Shown: positions 23,431 to 33,378, counted from the first letter of the stretch. The stretch is 64,000 bases of DNA from Palsa-504 sp963808615 (GCA_963808615.1 CAWEGV010000011.1:496001-560000), one strand, 5' to 3'. The notes: a model not told the origin generated them from the letters alone. Made by a program: numbers and translations.

Positions 23431-24954
23431 GTGCTTCTCTCTGAGATCGCCGAGGTGTCGCGGGCCGTGGCCGGCACCAGCGCCCGGCTCGCGAAGATCG
23501 ACGCGCTGGCCGCCGCGCTGCGCGAGGCCGGGCCGCTCGAGGTGCCGATCGCGGTCGCGTACCTGTCCGGCGAGCTGCCGCAGCGGCAGATCGGGGTCGG
23601 CTGGGCCGCGCTGAGGGACGGTTTCCCGCCCGCGGCCGAGCCCACGCTCACCCTTAGCGAGGTGGACTCGGGCTTCTCCGCGATCGGAGCGATCTCCGGC
23701 AAGGGGTCGGCCGCTGCGCGGAAGTCGCTAGTGAGCGCGCTGTTCGAGCGGGCTACCGAGAGCGAGCAGCGGTTCTTGTTCGGGCTGCTTTCCGGAGAGC
23801 TGCGACAGGGGGCACTGGAGGGAGTCATGACCGAGGCCGTCGCGCGCGCGGCGGCGGTGCCGGTCGCGGACGTCCGCCGGGCGATGATGCTGCGCGGCTC
23901 GCTGGGCGCGGTGGCCGCCGCGGCGCTGGCGGGCGGCAGCCAGGCGTTGCGTGCGTTCGGCCTGGAGGTCGGCCGCCCGGTGCGGCCCATGCTCGCCGCC
24001 AGCGCGGCCACCATCGAGGAGGCTCTGGACAAGGTCGGCGCCCGGGACGGCCAGGCCGCCGTGGAGTGGAAGCTCGACGGCATCCGGATCCAGGCCCACC
24101 TGTCCGGCGGGAGCGTGCGCCTGTTCACCCGCACCCTGGACGAGATCACCGGCAGGCTCCCCGAGGTGGTGGCGGTGCTGGCCAAGCTGCCCGTCCGCGC
24201 GGCGGTGCTGGACGGCGAGCTGATCGCGCTGCGCGAGGACGGCAGGCCGCTGCCGTTCCAGGACACGGCGGCCCGCGCCGCCAGCCAGGACGCGGTCCCC
24301 GCGGTCCCGCTGTCGGTGTTCCTGTTCGACGTGCTGCACCTGGAGGGTGCGGACCTGATCGACCTGCCCGACCACCGGCGGCACTCCGAACTGGCCAGGG
24401 CGGTACCGTCCGAGCTGCTCATGCCCCGCCTGGTGACCAGCTCGGCCGCTGACGCCACTGCGTTCTTCCGCGATGCGCTGGCCCGGGGACACGAAGGCGT
24501 GGTGGTCAAGTCCCTCGACACGCCGTACGCGGCGGGCCGGAGGGGCGCAGGGTGGATCAAGGTCAAGCCGCGGCACACCCTCGACCTGGTGGTGCTCGCG
24601 GTCGAGTGGGGGCACGGTCGGCGTCGCGGCTGGCTGTCCAATTTGCACCTGGGCGCCCGTGACCCGGCCACGGGCGGCTTCGTCATGCTCGGCAAGACGT
24701 TCAAGGGCCTGACCGACGAGCTGCTCGCCTGGCAGACGGAGCGGCTGCTGGCCCTGGAGGACCGCCGCGACGACTGGACCGTCTACGTCCGGCCCGAACT
24801 CGTGGTGGAAATCGCCTTCGACGGCGTGCAGCGCAGCCCCCGCTACCCCGGTGGCCTGGCGTTGCGCTTCGCCCGCGTCCTGCGTTACCGCGAGGACAAG
24901 CCGGCCGCCGAGGCCGACACCATCGACACGGTCCGCATGCTGGCCCCTGGATAA
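23431..24954 (+). CDS. ligB: ATP-dependent DNA ligase (LigB type)
   Basis: 507 residues from a GTG. N-terminal DNA-binding domain (AYLSGELPQRQIGVGWAALR), adenylation domain with the catalytic Lys at about residue 214 in VEWKLDGIRIQAHLSG, motif III FLFDVLHLEGADLIDLP, motif IV EGVVVKSLDTPY, motif V GWIKVKPRHTLDLVVLAVEW, and the C-terminal OB fold to VRPELVVEIAFDGVQRSPRY. Length and layout match mycobacterial LigB, an accessory ligase beside the essential NAD+-dependent LigA. No Ku or polymerase partner is adjacent, so an NHEJ role is not suggested by context. It seals nicks using ATP; the physiological role in actinobacteria is unclear. Confidence 0.93.
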   Translation: MLLSEIAEVSRAVAGTSARLAKIDALAAALREAGPLEVPIAVAYLSGELPQRQIGVGWAALRDGFPPAAEPTLTLSEVDSGFSAIGAISGKGSAAARKSLVSALFERATESEQRFLFGLLSGELRQGALEGVMTEAVARAAAVPVADVRRAMMLRGSLGAVAAAALAGGSQALRAFGLEVGRPVRPMLAASAATIEEALDKVGARDGQAAVEWKLDGIRIQAHLSGGSVRLFTRTLDEITGRLPEVVAVLAKLPVRAAVLDGELIALREDGRPLPFQDTAARAASQDAVPAVPLSVFLFDVLHLEGADLIDLPDHRRHSELARAVPSELLMPRLVTSSAADATAFFRDALARGHEGVVVKSLDTPYAAGRRGAGWIKVKPRHTLDLVVLAVEWGHGRRRGWLSNLHLGARDPATGGFVMLGKTFKGLTDELLAWQTERLLALEDRRDDWTVYVRPELVVEIAFDGVQRSPRYPGGLALRFARVLRYREDKPAAEADTIDTVRMLAPG

Positions 24955-24970
24955 CAAGAAACGAGGCGAC

Positions 24971-25303
24971 ATGGAGAAATTCTCCCTGCAGGCAATGGCT
25001 CGCGAACTGCTCGAACGTGCCCGGGGCGGCAGTGGCGGCCGGGCCGAGGCGACCGTCATCGGGGGACACGAAAGGGTGCTCCGTCAGACCGTCATCGCCA
25101 TGGTGAAGGGCACGGCCCTCGGCGAGCACGGCAGTCCCGACGAGGCGAGCGTGCATGTGCTGGCCGGCCGGGTCCGGCTATCGGCCGGCCAGCACTCCTG
25201 GGAGGGGCGGCAGGGTGACCTGCTCGTGGTGCCGGACTCGTCTCACAGCCTTCAGGCGCTGGAGGATTCGGCCGTGCTGCTGACGGTGGCCAAGCTCGGG
25301 TGA
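24971..25303 (+). CDS. Small cupin-domain protein
   Basis: 110 residues from the ATG at 24971, 16 bp after ligB with GAGGCGAC upstream. A single beta-barrel: HVLAGRVRLSAGQHSWEGRQ is cupin motif 1-like and GDLLVVPDSSHSLQALEDSA is motif 2, keeping the PxxxH. Motif 1 lacks the usual two His and Glu, so metal binding is uncertain. An N-terminal helix (MEKFSLQAMARELLERARGG) precedes the barrel. Related small cupins are stress- or sensor-linked proteins of unknown function. Confidence 0.8.
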   Translation: MEKFSLQAMARELLERARGGSGGRAEATVIGGHERVLRQTVIAMVKGTALGEHGSPDEASVHVLAGRVRLSAGQHSWEGRQGDLLVVPDSSHSLQALEDSAVLLTVAKLG

Positions 25304-25319
25304 TCCCCTTTGCGCTTGA

Positions 25320-26399
25320 TCATGACGGTGCGGGTTCGCCGCGCTTGCGGGTAAGCCGGGCCACGAACGCGATGGCCACCGCCAGCCACGCAACGACGGC
25401 CACCCACAGCATGAACCGGCTGAGCGGTTCGGTGAACGAGAGCCGGGCGGCCTTGCCGTATACCAGCGTGGCCACGCTGTACATGCCGAGCGGGAAGACC
25501 ACGCTCCACAGCGTGGGCTCGTAGGTCAGCGGCCAGCGCTGCCAGACGTGGCGCCAGAGGCCCAGCACGACGAGCAGCGGGATCCACCAGGTGCCGAACG
25601 CCCACAGGGCGTACGAGAATCCCTCCACGAAGCCGGCCGTCGCGTGGACGACGGGTAGCGGCGCCGGGAGGCTCAGGATCTTAGCGCCGGCCAGCACGGT
25701 GATCGCGGTGGCGCCCATCAGGATCCAGTAGGGCGGCCCGAGGGTCTCCGGGGTCATGGCCACGGTCAGCCAGCGCAGCAAGATCAGCGAGACGAGCAGC
25801 AGGTACAGCACCAGCCCGACGCTCCACAGTCCCACGGCGACCGGCGCCAGCAGCCCCGATTGCGAGGGCCACGCGGGAACCAGGGTCGATGCCACGACGG
25901 ACAGCGACTGCGTGCTGACCACCCACAGCAACCAGCTGCCGTTGACACCGCCGAGGACCGAGTCATGCGTTCGGGTGAGCAGCAAGCTGGCGGGCACGCC
26001 GTAGGTCAGCACCAGCCACACGGCGGCGGCCAGGCCAGCCAGGATCGCCGTGACCAGCGGGTGACCCGCGGCTGCAATCCGCACCCCGAGCACGTCGAGC
26101 CCGGCCGTGATCGTGAAGAACCCGAACACCCGGGCCGGGTCCCGCACGTCGGCCGCCACGCTGGAACGGAAGCGAACGAGCCGGATCACCAGGGCCACGC
26201 TCAGCACCACCAGCCCGGCCGACGCGATGACGAGCAGCGCCCGGGATAGCCACGACGGCCCGAGCAGGAACGTGCCGGTGGAGATGATGCCGGTGGCCAT
26301 CACGAAGGCGAAGTAGCCGGGATGGAGATCCCTTATCGCCACCGCGGCCCGGCCCGGAGATCGCGTCCGGCTCCGCACGATGCCGGTGTCGGCGTCCAT
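25320..26399 (-). CDS. TDT-family transporter (tellurite-resistance/dicarboxylate/SLAC1-like) in the nar operon
   Basis: 359 residues from the ATG at 26399, which overlaps the narI stop by 1 bp, so it is the last gene of the nar operon. The family opening is present: IRDLHPGYFAFVMATGIIST. About ten hydrophobic segments follow, including GYFAF and GLWSVGLVLYLLLVSLILLR, and WWIPLLVVLGLWRHV near the end. TDT proteins include TehA, Mae1 and the plant anion channel SLAC1, which carry tellurite-related, dicarboxylate and nitrate/chloride anions. In this position a nitrate/nitrite channel standing in for NarK is attractive, but this is inference. Convergent with the cupin gene, 16 bp apart. Confidence 0.85.
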   Translation of the reverse strand: MDADTGIVRSRTRSPGRAAVAIRDLHPGYFAFVMATGIISTGTFLLGPSWLSRALLVIASAGLVVLSVALVIRLVRFRSSVAADVRDPARVFGFFTITAGLDVLGVRIAAAGHPLVTAILAGLAAAVWLVLTYGVPASLLLTRTHDSVLGGVNGSWLLWVVSTQSLSVVASTLVPAWPSQSGLLAPVAVGLWSVGLVLYLLLVSLILLRWLTVAMTPETLGPPYWILMGATAITVLAGAKILSLPAPLPVVHATAGFVEGFSYALWAFGTWWIPLLVVLGLWRHVWQRWPLTYEPTLWSVVFPLGMYSVATLVYGKAARLSFTEPLSRFMLWVAVVAWLAVAIAFVARLTRKRGEPAPS

Positions 26400-27148
26400 C
26401 AGTACGGGACGCCGATCTTGCGCCACTTGCGCCCGCCGGTGCCGGGCTCCGCTGGGTGCGTGGCGACGCGGCTGCGGAACACGACGTAGGGGCGCCACAG
26501 GTACCACAGCGGGTAGCTCCAGGCGTGCACCAGGCGGCTGAACGGCCACAGCGCCCAGATCGCCCAGGCCGCGGTGGCGTGCAGCTGGTAGATGAACGGC
26601 GCGTGCGCGATCGCGTTGGTGTCAGGGTGGAAGACGAACAGGCCGCGGAACCAGGGCGCGACGGTGGTGCGGTAGTCATAGCCATGGCCGAACAGGTTGA
26701 TGCCGATGGTGGGGGCGATGCCGGTGAGGATGACCACCAGCAGCAGGACCAGCGTCACGTAGTCGATCGGGGCCGTGGTGGCGCGGACGCGCGCCACGAA
26801 CAGGCGCCTGCTCGCGAGCACCACCACCCCGCCGATAACCAGGATGGCGGCCAGCGTGCCCGCGGCCGCGGAGAACCAGCGGTAGGCCTCCTCGGGGATG
26901 CCGATCGCCCTGGTCCACCGCTCCGGGATCAGAATGCCGATGACGTGCCCGGCGATGGCGGCGAACGTGCCGTAGTGGAACAGCGGGCCGCCCCATTTGA
27001 GCAGGCGGCGCTCCTGCAGCTGGGTGGAGCGGCTGGTCCAGCCGAACTGGTCATATCGCCACCGCCACACGTGCCCCACGATGAACACGCCGATGGCCAG
27101 GTAGGGCAGGGCCACCCACCAGAACAGCTGAGCGGGGGTGGCGTTCAT
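26399..27148 (-). CDS. narI: Respiratory nitrate reductase gamma subunit (cytochrome b)
   Basis: 249 residues, five membrane helices. Anchors NarGH to the membrane and passes quinol electrons through two b hemes. The heme-ligand His-bearing segments are recognisable: LLKWGGPLFHYGTFAAIAGH in helix 2 and YQLHATAAWAIWALWPFSRL with VHAWS in helix 5. VGHVWRWRYDQFGW marks the first loop. The start overlaps the narJ stop by 4 bp. Confidence 0.95.
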   Translation of the reverse strand: MNATPAQLFWWVALPYLAIGVFIVGHVWRWRYDQFGWTSRSTQLQERRLLKWGGPLFHYGTFAAIAGHVIGILIPERWTRAIGIPEEAYRWFSAAAGTLAAILVIGGVVVLASRRLFVARVRATTAPIDYVTLVLLLVVILTGIAPTIGINLFGHGYDYRTTVAPWFRGLFVFHPDTNAIAHAPFIYQLHATAAWAIWALWPFSRLVHAWSYPLWYLWRPYVVFRSRVATHPAEPGTGGRKWRKIGVPY

Positions 27149-27765
27149 TGTCCCGCCCCGTAACCGGCCAGGTAATCCGGCGGCGCGAACGGCTCGAGGC
27201 CGACCTCCTCATGGGGCGGCCCTGACTGCCACGCGGCGAGCACCTGACCGAGTTCCCGCCTGCCCAGCCTGGGCAGCTGAGCGCAGACGGCGGCGACGAC
27301 GTCCGCATAGGGCGATTCCGCCTTGGCCAGCGCGCGGCCTAGCAGCTCTAGGTCGGTCCGGCGGCTGCGCAGCAGCCGCTGCCCGCGGGCGGAAAGCGCG
27401 GCGAAGTCGAGCACCATGGGCAGATAGTCGGGCAGCTCCTCCTCGCTGGGGATGAAACCCGCGTCCCGGTAGGCGGTCTTGAATGCCACCATGGCCAGGC
27501 CGCGCTTGCGGGTGTCGCCGTAGCGGTAGTAGGTCAGGTACAGCGCGCAGCGCCGGCGCAGGTCGAAGGTCTGCACGTAGTGCTGCGCCACGTCGGCCGG
27601 GGGTGTGGCCCGCAGCCAGGCCAGGAACCGCGCGAAGGCGTCCCGGGCCGGCCGGGGCGAGGTGGTCGCGGCGAACGCGTCCAGTTCGCCGAGGCCCTCG
27701 AACAGCGCGGCCGTCGGGTACTGCAGCAGCACCGACGCCAGCTTGTAGGCGGTCGTCTCGCTCAT
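27145..27765 (-). CDS. narJ: Nitrate reductase molybdenum cofactor assembly chaperone
   Basis: 206 residues, all-helical TorD/NarJ-family chaperone needed to insert Mo-bisMGD into NarG before membrane attachment. Recognisable segments: YKLASVLLQYPTAALFEGLG at the start and YVQTFDLRRRCALYLTYYRY, GDTRKRGLAMVAFKTAYRDA, and EEELPDYLPMVLDFAAL. Overlaps narH (4 bp) and narI (4 bp), the usual translationally coupled order. Confidence 0.95.
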   Translation of the reverse strand: MSETTAYKLASVLLQYPTAALFEGLGELDAFAATTSPRPARDAFARFLAWLRATPPADVAQHYVQTFDLRRRCALYLTYYRYGDTRKRGLAMVAFKTAYRDAGFIPSEEELPDYLPMVLDFAALSARGQRLLRSRRTDLELLGRALAKAESPYADVVAAVCAQLPRLGRRELGQVLAAWQSGPPHEEVGLEPFAPPDYLAGYGAGQ

Positions 27766-29389
27766 GGCGTGCCCCGCTCAGGGAACAGGTGCGGCGCACT
27801 GCCCTGGCCGTCCCACCCGAGCAGGTTGAAGTGGGTGCGGCCGTCATCGGCCCGGAACGTGTGGTCCTGGCCGGGTGTGCCGTCCGGGCGCCAGGCCTGG
27901 ATGCCGTGCGGGCCGACCCCGCCCATGCCGGGCCCTCCTTCGGTGTCCAGGCTGCAAAACAGCTGCTCGTGCTGGCCCATGAGCCGGCCAGCCTCCTCGG
28001 CGTGCGCGGGCGGGATGACGTAGCGCTGGTCGTACTTGGCGATCGCGAGCAGCCGGTACAGGTCATCAAGATCATCCGGCGTGGCGCCCACCGAGGCGGG
28101 CAGGTCCTCGTCCAGGTCCAGGCCGAGCTGGGCGGCCCGCTGGATGGCCCGCACGGCGGCGAGCTTGCGCAGCACCGCCCGGACCGTTCCGGTGTCCCCG
28201 GCCGTGAACAGGCTGGCCAGGTACTCCACCGGGATGCGCAGGGCGTCGATGGCGGCGAAGACCCGGTCCGGCTGACCCGGGTCGTAACCCTCGGCGTGGA
28301 CGATGTCGGCCACCGGTGACAGCGGCGGGATGTACCAGACCATCGGCAGGGTGCGGTACTCCGGGTGCAGTGGCAGTGCCACGCGATGCCGCACGGCCAG
28401 CTCGTATACCGGCGAGCGCTGCGCGGCCGCGATCCAGTCGGCCGGGATGCCCGCCCGGCTCGCCTCGGCCTGAACCGCCGGGTCGTGCGGGTCAAGGAAC
28501 ACGTCCAGCTGGGCCTGGTAGAGGTCGCGCCGGTCGGATGTGGCGGCGGCCCCGAGCACCCGGTCGGCGTCGTACAGGATCAGGCCGAGGTAGCGCAGCC
28601 GGCCTACGCAGGTCTCCGAGCAGATGGTCGGCTGCCCGGCCTCGATGCGGGGGAAGCAGAAGGTGCACTTCTCCGCCTTGCCGGTGCGGTGGTTGAAGTA
28701 CACCTTCTTGTACGGGCAGCCGGATACGCAAAACCGCCAGCCACGGCAGCGATCCTGGTCGACCAGCACGATGCCGTCTTCGGCGCGCTTGTACATCGCC
28801 CCGGACGGGCAGGAGGCGACGCAGGAGGGGTTGAGGCAGTGCTCGCAGATGCGCGGCAGGTAGAACATGAACACCTGCTCGAACTCCATCTTGACCCGGT
28901 CTTCCAGGCCGGCCAGGTTGGGGTCGGCCACGGCGTGCTCGGGCGCGCCTGCCAGGTCGTCCTCGAAGTTGCTGCCCCACCTGACGGTCATGTCCCTGCC
29001 AGTCAGCGCGGAGATCGAGTGCGCGCTCGGGTTCGGCGTGCCCAGGGGGGCGTCGATGACCCGCTGGTAGTCATACGTCCACGGGTCGCCGTAGTCGTCG
29101 ATGGTCGGCAGGTCGGGGTTGTAGAAGATGGAAAGCAGCTTGCGCAGCCGGCCTCCGCCCGCAGCTGCAGCCGGCCCTTGCCGTCCAGCGTCCAGCCGCC
29201 GTGCCACTGCTGCTGGTCCTCGTAGCGTTTCGGGTAGCCGATGCCGGGCTTGGTCTCCACGTTGTTGAAGTAGACGTACTCGGTGCCTGGACGGTTCGTC
29301 CACACCTGCTTGCAGGTCACCGAGCAGGTGTGACAGCCGATGCACTTGTCCAGGTTCATCACCATCGCTACGTTGGCCATCACCCGCAT
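27762..29389 (-). pseudogene. narH: Respiratory nitrate reductase beta subunit (Fe-S), frameshifted near the 5' end
   Basis: Carries electrons from NarI hemes to NarG through four Fe-S clusters. The first frame (29389 to about 29155) has the start and cluster motif CIGCHTCSVTCKQVWTNRPG and ends in LDGKGRLQLRA. The second frame resumes with GGRLRKLLSIFYNPDLPTID and runs to 27762. It contains CEHCLNPSCVASCPSGAMYK, CRGWRFCVSGCPYKKVYFN and CTFCFPRIEAGQPTICSETC, including the Trp that marks the [3Fe-4S] site. Restoring one G at about 29153-29158 joins them into 542 residues. As read, no NarH would be made and the whole enzyme would be dead. Because narG, narJ and narI are intact, a sequence error is the better guess. 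Confidence 0.87.
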
Positions 29390-32300
29390 CAGTACTCGAC
29401 CTCCTGGGCGCGGCGGCGGATCACGGTGATCTCATCGCGCTGGTTGCCGGTGGGCCCGTAGTAGTTGAACGCGTAGGACAGCTGGCCGTAGCCGCCGATC
29501 ATGTGGGTGGGCTTGATGACCAGCCGGGTCAGGGAGTTGTCGCCGCCGCCGTGCCAGCCCGATACCTCCGACTTGGGTGTCATCAGGTGCCGGTCCTTGG
29601 CGTGGTACATGAACACGGTGCCCTCGGGCATCCGGTGCGTGACCACGGCCCGGCAGACGACCACCCCGTTGCGGTTGAACGCCTCGATCCAGTCGTTGTC
29701 GGCCACGCCGATCCTGGCCGCGTCGGCCGGGCTCATCCAGATCACCGGGCCGCCGCGGAATAGCCGCAGCATGTGCAGGTTGTCCTGGTACTCGGAGTGG
29801 ATGGACCACTTCGAATGCGGCGTCAGGTAGCGCACCGTGATCTCCGGGCGGCCCGCCTCGCCCAGCCCCTGGCCGCCGAAGTGCCGCGCGTAGTCCAGCG
29901 GTGGCCGGTAGACGGGCAGCCACTCGCCGTACTCGGCGATCCAGTCGTGGTCCAGGAAGAAGTGCATCCGGCCGGTCAGCGTGTGCCACGGTTTCTTGCG
30001 CTCGACGTTGACCACGAACGGCGAGTAGCGCCGGCCGCCGGTCTCGCTGCCTGACCACTCCGGCGAGGTGATCACCGCCCGCGGCTGCACCTGGGTGTCG
30101 GCGAAGCTGATCCGCTCGCCCGCCCGCTCCTCGGCCAGGTCGGCGAGGGGCACCCCGGTGCGCTCCTCCAGCGCCCGCCAGCCCTGCATGGCGACCTCGC
30201 CGTTGGTGGTGCCCGACAGGGCCAGGATCGCCTCGGCCAGGTGGATGTCGCGGGCCAGCGCCGGGCGCCCGGCGGCGATCCCGCCGCGGACCCGCCCGTT
30301 CACCCGGGCGAGGTAGTCCACGGCGGCGGCCGGCTTCCACGTGATGCCCTTGACGCCGGTGCCGGCCGTGGCGGCCAGCGGCCCCAGCGCGGCCATCTTC
30401 TCCGCCACCGCGGCGTAGTCCCGCTCCACGCTGACCAGCTGCGGCATCGTCACGCCAGGCACCGGGTCGCACTGCCCGTGCTTCCAGTCCCGTACCACGC
30501 CGCCGGGCTGGGCCAGCTCGTCGGGTGAGTCGTGCATCAGCGGCACGGCGATCACGTCGGTGCGCGTGCCCAGGTGGGTGGCGGCGAGCCGGGAGAACTG
30601 GGCGGCGATGGCCGTGAATGCGTCGAAGTCGGTGCGCGTCTGCCACGGCGGGGCGATGGCCGGGTTGAACGAGTGCACGAACGGGTGCATGTCGGTGCTG
30701 GAGATGTCGTGCTTCTCATACCACGTCGCGGCGGGCAGCACGATGTCGGAGTAGGTGCAGGTGCTGGTCATCCGGAAGTCGATCGTGGTGACCAGGTCCA
30801 GCTTGGCCCGCGGCGCGTCCTGGTGCCAGCGCACCTCGGCCGGGCGCAGCGGCTCGGGGGACTCCGCGGCTCGCACCGCGTCGTCGATGCCGAGTAGGTG
30901 CCGCATGAAGTACTCCATGCCCTTGCCGGATGAGCCCAGCAGGTTGGCCCGCCAGACGGTCATCACCCGGGGGAAGTTGGCCGGGTCGTCCGGGTCTTCG
31001 CAGGCGAAGCCCAGCCGGCCGGCCTTCAGCTCCCTGACCACGTAGTCGCCGACGCTCTGGTCCGCTCGGGCCGCCTCGTCGGCCAGGTCGAGGGGGTTGC
31101 GGTCAAAGGCCGGGTGTGAGGGTGTCCAGCCCATCCGCGAGGCCTGGGCCAGCGTGTCGGCGAACGCGCGGCGACGGAACAGGCCGCGCCCTAGCGGGCT
31201 GGCCAGTTCGTCCGCGCCGAAGGCCTCGTACCGCCACTGGTCGGTGTGCAGGTAGAAGAACGACGTGCCGGTCATGTGCCGGGTCGGCCGCTGCCAGTCC
31301 AGCGCGAACGCGACCTGCTGGAACCCGGTCAGCGGCCGCACCTTCTCCTGGCCCACATAGTGCGCCCAGCCGCCGCCGTTCACGCCCTGGCAGCCGCACA
31401 GCATCGTCAGCGTGAAGAACGTGCGGTAGATCTGGTCGGAGTGGAACCAGTGGTTTGTCCCTGCCCCCATCACGATCATCGACCGGCCGCGGGACAGCTC
31501 AGCGTTGCGGGCGAATTCCCGCGCCACCCGCGCCACGGCCGCGGCCGGCACCGAGGTGATCGCCTCCTGCCAGGCCGGGGTACCCGGAGAAGCCGCGTCA
31601 TCGTAACCGGAGGGCCACTGTCCGGGCAGCCCGTCACGGGCCACCGCGTACTGGGCCAGGAGCAGGTCGAACACGGTGGTCACCAGCCGCCCGCCGAGCC
31701 GGATGGCAGGCACGCCGCGCCGGATCACCGCGCCGCCCTCGGTCCGCCCCGCATCGAAGCGGGGCAGGTCCACCGCGACGGCCTCGTCGTGCCGGCCATG
31801 CAGGGTTAGCAGCGGGTCGACCCCGCCTAGGTCCAGGTTCCACCGGCCCCGGCCTGCCTCGGAGTAGCGCGAGGCCAGGGTGCCGTTCGGCAGCACCGGC
31901 TCGCCGGTTTCGGTGTCCAGCAGGACCGTCTGATGCGCGGCGCCCTCGCCTTGGTGCCCCAGGTCCGCGGCGGTCAGGAACCGGTCAGGCACCCAGCCGT
32001 CCTCGTGCTCCCGCAACGTGACCAGGAACGGCAGGTCGGTGTAGGTCTTCACGTAGCCGGTGAAGTAGGGCACCTGCCGGTCGCGGAAGAACTCGGTCAG
32101 GACCACGTGTCCCATCGCCATGGCCAGCGCGGCGTCTGTCCCGGGCGCGCAGGGCAGCCAGTCGTCGGCGAACTTGGTGTGATCGGAGAAGTCCGGGCTG
32201 ACCACCACCACCTTCTGGCCCCGGTACCGGGCCTCGGTCATGAAGTGCGCGTCCGGCGTCCGGGTGATCGGCAGGTTCGTGCCCCAGATGATCATGTAGG

Positions 32301-33150
32301 ACGAGTTCCACCAGTCACCGGATTCGGGCACGTCGGTCTGGTCGCCGAACACCTGCGGTGAGGCGATCGGCATGTCCGCGTACCAGTCGTAGAACGACAG
32401 AATGGTGCCGCCGATCATGGACAGGAACCGAGTCCCCGCCGAGTAGGAGACCATGGACATCGCCGGGATCGGTGAGAAGCCCACCACCCGGTCCGGCCCG
32501 TAGGCCCTGACCGTGTGCACGTGCGCGGCGGCGATGAGCTCGCTGACTTCATCCCAGGTGGAGCGCACGAACCCGCCCTTGCCACGGGCCCCCTTGTACC
32601 GTGCGGTCCGTTCCGGGTCGCCGGTGATCTCCGCCCAGGCCAGCACCGGATCACCCAGCCGGGCCCGCGCCTCGCGCCACATGGCCAGCAGCGGCTCCCG
32701 TACATACGGGTAGCGCACCCGCGACGGCGAGTAGGTGTACCAGGAAAACGACGCCCCGCGCGGACAGCCCCTCGGCTCGTACTCCGGTGAATCCGGGCCC
32801 ACCGACGGATAATCGGTCTGCTGCGTCTCCCAGGTGATGATCCCGTCCTTGACGTACACCTTCCACGAGCACGACCCGGTGCAGTTCACCCCGTGGGTGG
32901 ATCGCACCTCCCGGTCATGCCGCCACCGCTCCCGGTAGAACTCCTCGGCCCCGCGCCCGCCCTGTCGGTGCAGCTCACGGTAATCCTCGGACGGAGTGCC
33001 GGGCGTGAAGAACTGTGCCTTCCGCAGCAGCGACTCGACCGGCTCGCCGCCTGGCAGCAGGGCCGCCAGCTGCCCAGGTTGCGGGCCATCCGGGTCATCC
33101 TGGCCGCCGGGTGCGTCGCTTGCGGCCCGACCCGGACTCCGTCGTCTCAT
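29389..33150 (-). CDS. narG: Respiratory nitrate reductase alpha subunit (molybdopterin)
   Basis: 1253 residues from the ATG at 33150 (MRRRSPGRAASDAPGGQDD), which has AAGGG 8 bp upstream; an ATG at 33171 has no ribosome site. Reduces nitrate to nitrite at a Mo-bisMGD centre facing the cytoplasm. The FS0 cluster motif is STHGVNCTGSCSWKVYVKDG (His plus Cys, as in NarG). The active-site region WNSSYMIIWGTNLPITRTPD and VVVVSPDFSDHTKFADDWLP are conserved, and the C-terminal MGD-binding part includes VIMGAG-type and SDIVLPAATWYEKHDISSTD segments. No Tat signal, consistent with membrane-bound cytoplasm-facing NarG. Starts the operon narG-H-J-I-TDT with overlapping stops. Confidence 0.96.
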   Translation of the reverse strand: MRRRSPGRAASDAPGGQDDPDGPQPGQLAALLPGGEPVESLLRKAQFFTPGTPSEDYRELHRQGGRGAEEFYRERWRHDREVRSTHGVNCTGSCSWKVYVKDGIITWETQQTDYPSVGPDSPEYEPRGCPRGASFSWYTYSPSRVRYPYVREPLLAMWREARARLGDPVLAWAEITGDPERTARYKGARGKGGFVRSTWDEVSELIAAAHVHTVRAYGPDRVVGFSPIPAMSMVSYSAGTRFLSMIGGTILSFYDWYADMPIASPQVFGDQTDVPESGDWWNSSYMIIWGTNLPITRTPDAHFMTEARYRGQKVVVVSPDFSDHTKFADDWLPCAPGTDAALAMAMGHVVLTEFFRDRQVPYFTGYVKTYTDLPFLVTLREHEDGWVPDRFLTAADLGHQGEGAAHQTVLLDTETGEPVLPNGTLASRYSEAGRGRWNLDLGGVDPLLTLHGRHDEAVAVDLPRFDAGRTEGGAVIRRGVPAIRLGGRLVTTVFDLLLAQYAVARDGLPGQWPSGYDDAASPGTPAWQEAITSVPAAAVARVAREFARNAELSRGRSMIVMGAGTNHWFHSDQIYRTFFTLTMLCGCQGVNGGGWAHYVGQEKVRPLTGFQQVAFALDWQRPTRHMTGTSFFYLHTDQWRYEAFGADELASPLGRGLFRRRAFADTLAQASRMGWTPSHPAFDRNPLDLADEAARADQSVGDYVVRELKAGRLGFACEDPDDPANFPRVMTVWRANLLGSSGKGMEYFMRHLLGIDDAVRAAESPEPLRPAEVRWHQDAPRAKLDLVTTIDFRMTSTCTYSDIVLPAATWYEKHDISSTDMHPFVHSFNPAIAPPWQTRTDFDAFTAIAAQFSRLAATHLGTRTDVIAVPLMHDSPDELAQPGGVVRDWKHGQCDPVPGVTMPQLVSVERDYAAVAEKMAALGPLAATAGTGVKGITWKPAAAVDYLARVNGRVRGGIAAGRPALARDIHLAEAILALSGTTNGEVAMQGWRALEERTGVPLADLAEERAGERISFADTQVQPRAVITSPEWSGSETGGRRYSPFVVNVERKKPWHTLTGRMHFFLDHDWIAEYGEWLPVYRPPLDYARHFGGQGLGEAGRPEITVRYLTPHSKWSIHSEYQDNLHMLRLFRGGPVIWMSPADAARIGVADNDWIEAFNRNGVVVCRAVVTHRMPEGTVFMYHAKDRHLMTPKSEVSGWHGGGDNSLTRLVIKPTHMIGGYGQLSYAFNYYGPTGNQRDEITVIRRRAQEVEY

Positions 33151-33286
33151 GTCAGCCCTTTGCTCCTGCATGCGGTCGGGCTGAGGCGACCCAGGGAGCA
33201 GGTCGGCTCACCCGTTACCGGCCAACCCTACCGAAGGGGTCCGCGGCCAGCACGCACCGCATTCTGCGGACTCGCGGGCGACACGC

Positions 33287-33304
33287 AAAAGGGCCTAAGG
33301 CCCC
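33287..33304 (-). terminator. Intrinsic terminator downstream of ffh
   Basis: On the minus strand: GGGGCC-TTA-GGCCC followed by TTTT, a short GC stem with a three-base loop and a T run. It lies about 180 bp beyond the ffh stop and before narG, separating the two transcription units. Confidence 0.55.
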
Positions 33305-33378
33305 AGCACGCTGGAAAGTCGAGCCGGTCGTGACCGGTCTCCCGGAACACCGTGTCGTTCAGGCGGTCGGGCATCAGG

